A DNA stretch of 61,405 nucleotides from contig JBJEPS010000043.1 in the NCBI GenBank assembly GCA_051881355.1, forward strand, positions 1 through 61,405, read 5' to 3'. The position numbers and the translations under genes are program-made. Below, in pieces: positions 56,529 through 61,405 of the stretch; the stretch's first letter is position 1; each line of letters opens with the position of its first letter. This DNA is from Fimenecus sp051881355 (lineage in GTDB: Bacteria; Bacillota; Clostridia; Oscillospirales; Acutalibacteraceae). The notes under the pieces were generated by a model, which did not search any database, was not told the DNA's origin, and saw nothing but the letters and a program-made list of their open reading frames with translations.

Positions 56529-57944
56529 TCAGTTGTCAATTGCTTCTTTGATACCGCGGTGAATGGAATACTCGTTGGTATAGGGCGCATCGCATTTGGC
56601 GCGGAAAATCATCACGCCGCCGAGTTCTGTTTCTTCGGCATAGGCAGTTTTGTCGCGCGCCTCGGCGTAACTTTGCACATACGCGTCATAGGTATGCGTT
56701 TCGCCGTCGTCGTCGGTAAAGGTATTGTCTTTGACAATGCTGTTGAATTTGCCGAGGACTTCCTCATTCCCCTTTACCACGGGCCACGCATACGCAGAGC
56801 CGTCCACCGTTCTGCCGTAAGTCGGAATGCCCAAAAGAATTTGGCTTTTCTCAAACCCTGCGGACAAAAGATTTTTGGTGGAAGCCACAGTCCCCCACTG
56901 AATATTGGCGTGGTCGCCGCGACTGTCAAACAAATCGTATGCCATTACATTAACATGTTCAATGCACTTGACGGCATCGCGTGAAAAATGCACGCCCCAC
57001 GGCGGCAAGGCAACCGAAACTTTGAACTGTGCAGCACTTTCTGTGACAATTTTATCATACGCTTTCCACTGCGCACTCGTCAGCGGATATTCCCAGTCAT
57101 AGTCAATGCCGTAAAGGTCATATTTCCCCACAAAATCCGCAATGCTCTTTGTCATATCGGCAACACGGTTATTGATAAAATCGCGGGTAACATCTAAACT
57201 GCTGCTGTTTTCGGTTTCGGGTTGGTCAAAGCGGACGGTTGACCAAATGCGCACGTTTCTGTCTCCGATAATGTCCCGAAGCGCCTGCAAATTATCGGCA
57301 AAAGCCTGTTCGCCGTCGGGGAAAAAGATATTCGCTTCCTCGTCCATATGCACAGAACCGATAATAATCACATCGGTGACCACATCATAGTAGCCGCTGA
57401 AGCCTTCGTCGCCGCTGTCACGCAGGGCGACAATTTCATTTTCGCCCATCGTGAGATACTGGCTGACCTTGATTTGATTCGTGCTTTTTGCCTGATTATA
57501 CACGCCAAGCCCCGACAGTTTTACGGGCGCGTCGCATTCTACGACCTCGATTTTGAGTTTCGTGGTGGTTGTAGGCTCAAAGGTACACATACGGTAGCCG
57601 GCAATTCTGTCCTGCTCGTAAAACAGTTCCCATTCGCCGTTGACCAATTTGTAGATACGGAAAATGCGGACATTGTCGCCCGATTCGTTTAAGGTAACCG
57701 TGTTAAAGGTGACCTCTTTGCCGAAGTCGATTTCAGCGGCTTCGCCCGCCTGCGCTTTCCACGCAGAAAACGGTGCGGTCCCCTTAAGACCATGTGCCGC
57801 GTCATTGAGTGTGGCATTTTCAGCAAGGTTTTCTGCCGTAATAGCAGGCTTTAACGAATTGTGAAACCGATATGCAATCACACCGAATACACTCGCCGCG
57901 AGAATGGCAACAACCAACACGGCGATAATTATTTTTTTAAGCAT
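56529..57944 (-). CDS. Membrane-anchored GH18-like protein with discoidin-type domain
   Basis: 471 aa. An N-terminal membrane anchor (about 5-25) is followed by an F5/8 type C (discoidin)-like carbohydrate-binding region (about 40-150) and a GH18 barrel (about 165-465). The catalytic motif DLYGIDYDWEYP keeps Asp281, Asp283 and the acid Glu285 of DxxDxDxE. Substrate-side features include HVNVMAYDLFDSRGDHANIQ and SQILLGIPTYGRTVDGSAYA. Likely acts outside the cell on chitin-like or peptidoglycan glycan. The start is ATG 57944: a GTG 30 bases upstream is open, but it lies before the predicted transcription start. Confidence 0.85.
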   Translation of the reverse strand: MLKKIIIAVLVVAILAASVFGVIAYRFHNSLKPAITAENLAENATLNDAAHGLKGTAPFSAWKAQAGEAAEIDFGKEVTFNTVTLNESGDNVRIFRIYKLVNGEWELFYEQDRIAGYRMCTFEPTTTTKLKIEVVECDAPVKLSGLGVYNQAKSTNQIKVSQYLTMGENEIVALRDSGDEGFSGYYDVVTDVIIIGSVHMDEEANIFFPDGEQAFADNLQALRDIIGDRNVRIWSTVRFDQPETENSSSLDVTRDFINNRVADMTKSIADFVGKYDLYGIDYDWEYPLTSAQWKAYDKIVTESAAQFKVSVALPPWGVHFSRDAVKCIEHVNVMAYDLFDSRGDHANIQWGTVASTKNLLSAGFEKSQILLGIPTYGRTVDGSAYAWPVVKGNEEVLGKFNSIVKDNTFTDDDGETHTYDAYVQSYAEARDKTAYAEETELGGVMIFRAKCDAPYTNEYSIHRGIKEAIDN

Positions 57945-57977
57945 CCGTTCAATTTCCCCCTCTTTAAGATACACCTG

Positions 57978-58005
57978 ATTTTACCATATACCCCCGGAAA
58001 GTCAA
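57978..58005 (-). promoter_or_regulatory. vegetative promoter of the GH18-like gene
   Basis: TTGACT, 16-base spacer, TAAAAT preceded by TGG (extended -10) on the minus strand. Confidence 0.72.
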
Positions 58006-58018
58006 GGCGGTTATTTCT

Positions 58019-58046
58019 GTGCGGCGAGAGCAAGCCCCCGCCCTAC
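58019..58046. repeat. companion module of the dispersed repeat, copy 2
   Basis: GGCGAGAGCAAGCCCCCGCC followed by CTAC, matching the module at 28537-28565. Confidence 0.65.
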
Positions 58047-58114
58047 TCTAAGCCATATCTCCTTTCAGAAGCACCCCGCCCGACCGTTTTTTTAATTTAG
58101 ATGTCATTTTACTT

Positions 58115-58147
58115 TACGGAACGACACGCAGGTCGTTCCCTACGATT
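58115..58147. repeat. dispersed hairpin repeat, copy 3
   Basis: TACGGAACGAC, loop ACGCAG, GTCGTTCCCTACGATT; stem GGAACGAC/GTCGTTCC. Same ends as copy 1, different matching arms. It lies just past the deoxyinosine glycosylase stop. Confidence 0.75.
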
Positions 58148-58155
58148 GTCGTGCA

Positions 58156-58662
58156 TTACCGCACAATCACCTGCCACGCGGCAACAAGTTTTTCAAGCGT
58201 CCATACGGCGTTGGCAGGGCTTGTGGACGGCAGACAAACGGCGGGCTTACCGATTTGCGGCAAAATATAGCGGTCATAGAGTTTTCCCGCGGTTTTACCG
58301 TTTGTGAAAATGCGTTCTATCGAGGCGGCGGACAAAATCGGCGTTAAATCGTTTGCCACGGCGTTTTGAATACTACTGTCCGATGAACCGACAATCTCAC
58401 ACGAGGCAATCACATCCCAAAGTGCAATATGATACCGCGCACAAAACGCGCGTTTTTCGGGTATGGTTGTCAAAGGCTCCTCCCCATAAAGTGCGGGTAA
58501 AACACGCCAAAAGCGGTTTTGCGGATGCCCGTAGAAAAACGCCTGTTCGCGGGACTTCACAGACGGAAAGCTCCCCAAAATCAAAATACGGCTGTTTTCG
58601 TCATACAGTGGTGGAATCGGGTGCACAATATGCTGTGCCGATTGGTTTCCCCTGTTACTCAT
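58156..58662 (-). CDS. DNA-deoxyinosine glycosylase (uracil-DNA glycosylase superfamily)
   Basis: 168 aa. The UDG fold is indicated by ILILGSFPSVKSREQAFFYG, then HPQNRFWRVL, then ALWDVIASC. The late PSTSPAN resembles the family's minor-groove loop. These are the features of the TIGR04274 deoxyinosine glycosylase group, which removes hypoxanthine or uracil from DNA; it differs from MUG by the short C-terminus. The ATG overlaps the stop of the GH30 gene by 4 bases (ATGA), so translation is coupled to a secreted glycosidase gene. Confidence 0.88.
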   Translation of the reverse strand: MSNRGNQSAQHIVHPIPPLYDENSRILILGSFPSVKSREQAFFYGHPQNRFWRVLPALYGEEPLTTIPEKRAFCARYHIALWDVIASCEIVGSSDSSIQNAVANDLTPILSAASIERIFTNGKTAGKLYDRYILPQIGKPAVCLPSTSPANAVWTLEKLVAAWQVIVR

Positions 58663-60167
58663 TGCGCCGCTTCCTTTTGGAACACAAAGGTGGTGACGGA
58701 CTGCGCAGGAACGGTGCAGCTGACATTTACAGCAAAAGGCTTAGTATAAACACATTCTAAATCGTGATTTGCGTCGGTCAAAAAGGCAGAAACATTCACA
58801 AATTTGGCTTGGCGGTTAAAATCCATTGTAAAGGCTTGTTCGGTTTCGGTGTTATTGACCACAATCACCGCCACCGTATCGCCGCAGTCAAACGCAACCG
58901 TGGAAAGCGGCAGATTTTTGCCGACAGCAGCACCGATACGCACCGCGCCCGGCTCTACGAATTTGGAGAAATTCCCGAGAACATACAACCGTTTTGTGGT
59001 TTCATAGGTATGTGCATCACGGTCCACATAAATCAACCCGTCGCGGTAATCGTAAGCGGAAACCGCAATCCAGTAGCTCCAGCTTTCAGCATCCAAAATC
59101 GTCAAATCTTCAAGCATCGTATTCGCCAAAACCAACGCGGAGTCCATCGTAACATCTTTGCCGCCCTGCATTTCGGTCCATTCCGTACAACGCACGGGCA
59201 AATTGCGATAATGCAGATTTAAGTATTTGGCGGTTTTTTCCTTTTGCTCGGCTGTGCCCCAATAGGAATGGGTATCTAACCCTTTGATTGCCGCAGAAAG
59301 GTCTTTATCGTCCATAATCGGATCTAAATAGCGTTTGAGCGTATCTCCGAACGGTTGTCCCGATTCGAACATTGACAGTTCGGTGGTATCCGCAAGTCCG
59401 CGGTTTTGCATTTCGGCAAGGAATACTTTATAGAGCGCCACAACCTCGTCCGGCTCATAATGACAGCCTTCCTGCCCGCCCTGCCACGCCCACTGCGGCT
59501 CGTTAATCGGCGAGACAGCGGTTACAGGTATGCCTTGCGCACGGAAATGTTCAACAGCGTCCAGTACATAGTCCGCAAAATTCTGATATTGCGACGCATC
59601 CAAATTCGGTTTGGAATAATAGATGCTGTTTCCTTCTTCATCCACATAATCCAAACGGCTTTCGTCTGCGTCATTATGTACCTTACCGTTTATTGTCATG
59701 GTATCAGGTGCACTGTTCGAGAAAAACACGACATTCTCTACACCCAAATTGACCGCCTTTTGCATACACCAAACGGCGTTCGCATCGCGGGAATAGTCCA
59801 CCGTGCCGTCAGGGGCAATAAAGCTCTCGGTTTTTCGCCACGGGTCGGAATAATCCGAAATGTCGTCCGTTTTGGAGCCTGCACCGAGATTATAGCGGTA
59901 AATATCCAAATCTATTCCGTTGTCGTCGTAGAGCAATTCGAGGATTTCGGCGCGGATTTCATTGCCGTTTTCGGTGTTTTGTGTCCAGCCGCCGACATCC
60001 TGCGCCCACCAAGCCGCACTTGCGCCGAAGCCCTCCATCGTCTGATAGGTTTTATTGGTATTGATAGAAATTTCCATATCCGTTTTCGTGCACGATGACA
60101 AAAGCAGGCAAAATGCACTGCAAAGGAAAAATGCCGCGAGACACGCCCCGATTTTATTGCATTTCAT
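58659..60167 (-). CDS. Glycoside hydrolase family 30 lipoprotein
   Basis: 502 aa. Signal peptide with lipobox LLSSC (lipidated Cys26), so it is anchored outside. A GH30 barrel begins MEGFGASAAWWAQDV. The acid/base is in PINEPQWAW (Glu223) and the nucleophile in VRCTEWTEM (Glu329 most likely). The QWAWQGGQEGCHYEP stretch after the acid/base resembles the beta-1,6-galactanase-like GH30 group. The C-terminal beta domain (about 400-502) is intact. Acts on an extracellular polysaccharide; exact linkage is not decided. Confidence 0.87.
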   Translation of the reverse strand: MKCNKIGACLAAFFLCSAFCLLLSSCTKTDMEISINTNKTYQTMEGFGASAAWWAQDVGGWTQNTENGNEIRAEILELLYDDNGIDLDIYRYNLGAGSKTDDISDYSDPWRKTESFIAPDGTVDYSRDANAVWCMQKAVNLGVENVVFFSNSAPDTMTINGKVHNDADESRLDYVDEEGNSIYYSKPNLDASQYQNFADYVLDAVEHFRAQGIPVTAVSPINEPQWAWQGGQEGCHYEPDEVVALYKVFLAEMQNRGLADTTELSMFESGQPFGDTLKRYLDPIMDDKDLSAAIKGLDTHSYWGTAEQKEKTAKYLNLHYRNLPVRCTEWTEMQGGKDVTMDSALVLANTMLEDLTILDAESWSYWIAVSAYDYRDGLIYVDRDAHTYETTKRLYVLGNFSKFVEPGAVRIGAAVGKNLPLSTVAFDCGDTVAVIVVNNTETEQAFTMDFNRQAKFVNVSAFLTDANHDLECVYTKPFAVNVSCTVPAQSVTTFVFQKEAAQ

Positions 60168-60196
60168 TTTCTTTTCCCCTGTTCTACATAAAAAGC

Positions 60197-60228
60197 AAAA
60201 AAAGGCGGTAGCACTCCACCGCCCTTTT
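60197..60228 (-). terminator. terminator of upp
   Basis: GGCGGT (60204-60209) / ACCGCC (60218-60223), with AAAAAAA / TTTTTTT flanks; moderately stable. Confidence 0.72.
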
Positions 60229-60237
60229 GATTTTCAT

Positions 60238-60867
60238 TTATTTTGTGCCGAAAATACGGTCGCCCGCATCGCCCAGCCCCGGCACAATATAGCTGTGCTC
60301 ATTGAGCTTTTCATCGAGTGCCGCACAGTAAACATCTACATCCGGATGCGCGGTGGTCAACGCTTCCAGCCCTTCGGGTGCGGCGATAATCCCCATAAAT
60401 TTAATAGATTTCGGATTGTAGGTTTTAATCTGTGAAATGGCGTCAATCGCCGAGCCGCCTGTTGCAAGCATCGGGTCGAGGACAATCACCTCGCGTTGCG
60501 AAATATCCGACGGCAGTTTGCAATAATACGGAACGGGTTTTACAGTTTCGGGGTCACGGTACATACCGATATGCCCGACCTTTGCCGACGGTACAAGCGC
60601 CAAAACGCCTTCAAGCATACCCGTGCCTGCGCGCAAAATCGGCACAAACGCCAAAGTTTTCCCCGAAATGACTTTGGTTTTTGCCATTGCCACGGGCGTT
60701 TCGATTTCCACCTCTTGAAGCGGCAAATCCCGTGTTGCCTCGTAGCACATCAGCATGGCAATTTCCTGCACCAATGCGCGGAATTCTTTAGAGCCTGTGT
60801 TTTTGTCACGCAAGAGCGTAAGTTTGTGTTGAATCAGCGGATGGTTGGTAATAACGACCTTTCCCAT
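60238..60867 (-). CDS. upp: Uracil phosphoribosyltransferase
   Basis: 209 aa, the usual length. Salvages uracil with PRPP to UMP. Start MGKVVITNHPLIQHKLTLLR, then FVPILRAGTGMLEGVLALVP. The PRPP loop is VLDPMLATGGSAIDAI. The end carries VPGLGDAGDRIFGT, the uracil-binding region. GGGAGG precedes the ATG. Own promoter 60904-60932 and terminator. Neighbour of rpiB on the same strand, which supplies the ribose-5-phosphate precursor of PRPP. Confidence 0.97.
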   Translation of the reverse strand: MGKVVITNHPLIQHKLTLLRDKNTGSKEFRALVQEIAMLMCYEATRDLPLQEVEIETPVAMAKTKVISGKTLAFVPILRAGTGMLEGVLALVPSAKVGHIGMYRDPETVKPVPYYCKLPSDISQREVIVLDPMLATGGSAIDAISQIKTYNPKSIKFMGIIAAPEGLEALTTAHPDVDVYCAALDEKLNEHSYIVPGLGDAGDRIFGTK

Positions 60868-60903
60868 AATAGCCTCCCGAATTTTTAGTTTCTTTGCGAA
60901 TTA

Positions 60904-60932
60904 TTATATAACAGCCGCCAAAAAATTACAAG
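60904..60932 (-). promoter_or_regulatory. vegetative promoter of upp
   Basis: TTGTAA, 17-base spacer, TATAAT on the minus strand, 37 bases from the start codon. Confidence 0.78.
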
Positions 60933-60965
60933 AATTTTATACGGCAAATTGCCGGACAGCACAAA

Positions 60966-61405
60966 TTATAAAGTGCCCTCTTCAATCGCGGCGATTTGGT
61001 CGATACGGCGCTGATGTCTGCCGCCCTCAAATGCGGTATTTAAGAACACATCTACAAGCTCGCACGCCAACCCCGCGCCGATAACTCTGCCACCCATACA
61101 AAGGACATTTGCATTGTTGTGGAGCCGCGTATATTTCGCACCGAAATAATCCGAACAGCATGCCGCGCGAATGCCCTTCACCTTGTTTGCCGCCATGGAA
61201 ATACCGATACCCGTGCCGCAGCAAAGCACGGCAAGGGAAGTTTTATCGCTGTCCGCAAGCAATTTTTCACAGGTGGCTTTCGCAATGGGGGCATAATCCA
61301 CCGACTCCGCCGAATGTGTGCCGCAATCGGTGTAAACAAGCCCTTGCTCGTCCAAATGGGCTTTAATGGCTTCTTTCAGTTCGTAACCGCCGTGGTCCGC
61401 GCCGA
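60966..61405 (-). CDS. rpiB: Ribose-5-phosphate isomerase B, 5' end outside window
   Basis: About 146 codons visible; only the first few residues are missing. Interconverts ribose 5-phosphate and ribulose 5-phosphate. The reading enters from the right edge as GADHGGYELKEAIKAHLDEQ, the standard RpiB N-terminal region. The catalytic cysteine region is AVLCCGTGIGISMAANKVKG. The base RLHNNANVLCMGGRVIG with its histidine follows. Ends within FEGGRHQRRIDQIAAIE. No terminator was found before upp. Confidence 0.95.
   Translation of the reverse strand, partial: GADHGGYELKEAIKAHLDEQGLVYTDCGTHSAESVDYAPIAKATCEKLLADSDKTSLAVLCCGTGIGISMAANKVKGIRAACCSDYFGAKYTRLHNNANVLCMGGRVIGAGLACELVDVFLNTAFEGGRHQRRIDQIAAIEEGTL

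Overview
The window looks like a chromosomal segment of an anaerobic, endospore-forming Firmicute of the class Clostridia, most likely a gut Oscillospirales/Ruminococcaceae-type organism. This is inferred from gene content, not from a database match. Spore genes include a SpoIVFA/SpoIVFB/BofA set, a gerA-gerB-gerC germination operon, a CwlD-like amidase and whiA. Anaerobic life is indicated by class III ribonucleotide reductase (nrdD/nrdG). HPr with His15 and Ser46, together with HPr kinase, is the Firmicute carbon-control pair. Most genes are on the minus strand. No phage, IS element or CRISPR array was seen; the segment reads as core chromosome with a few accessory genes.

Layout. 1-3.2 kb: uvrC (runs off the left edge), ptsH and an anchored polysaccharide deacetylase. 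3.3-5.5 kb: a GH89 alpha-N-acetylglucosaminidase. 5.6-8.6 kb: rplS and a two-gene radical-SAM operon. 8.6-10.7 kb: the pro-sigma-K processing set (SpoIVFB, SpoIVFA, BofA) interrupted by a tRNA-Val. 10.8-11.7 kb: two orphan genes. 11.8-17.5 kb: xpt plus a BMP-family nucleoside ABC importer. 17.7-21.1 kb: MATE exporter, NhaC antiporter, GNAT. 21.3-27.9 kb: a GH38 mannosidase / NifU-like / phosphohexomutase operon divergent from a GH36 galactosidase. 28-34 kb: small orphan, dispersed repeats, an MGMT-family gene behind gerABC, then the DUF421-DUF4363 pair. 33.9-39.5 kb: hprK-glcK-murB-rapZ-whiA-ROK operon. 39.6-43.5 kb: an orphan gene, then nrdD-nrdG-dCMP deaminase. 43.7-48.6 kb: dgt-dnaG-rpoD, yigZ, rpmE. 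48.7-55.6 kb: addB-addA. 55.8-61.4 kb: cwlD-like amidase, GH18-like protein, a GH30 lipoprotein overlapping a deoxyinosine glycosylase, upp and partial rpiB.

How it fits together. Cytosolic glycosidases (GH89, GH38, GH36) with sugar kinases and a phosphohexomutase suggest uptake and internal breakdown of alpha-linked, possibly host-derived, oligosaccharides. HPr/HprK would connect carbon status to transcription. xpt with the BMP transporter, upp, nrdD/G, dCMP deaminase and dgt make up purine/pyrimidine salvage and dNTP balance.

The most interesting signals are non-coding. (a) Sigma-E-like promoters precede bofA and the cwlD-like gene. (b) A perfect sigma-G-like promoter precedes an unknown 177-aa gene. 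(c) A small dispersed hairpin repeat occurs in three copies whose arms differ in sequence but stay complementary. (d) Paired NrdR-like boxes precede nrdD. (e) Twin 13-bp palindromes lie exactly 20 bp apart upstream of the GH89 gene. All were read by eye from the sequence; none was computed genome-wide.
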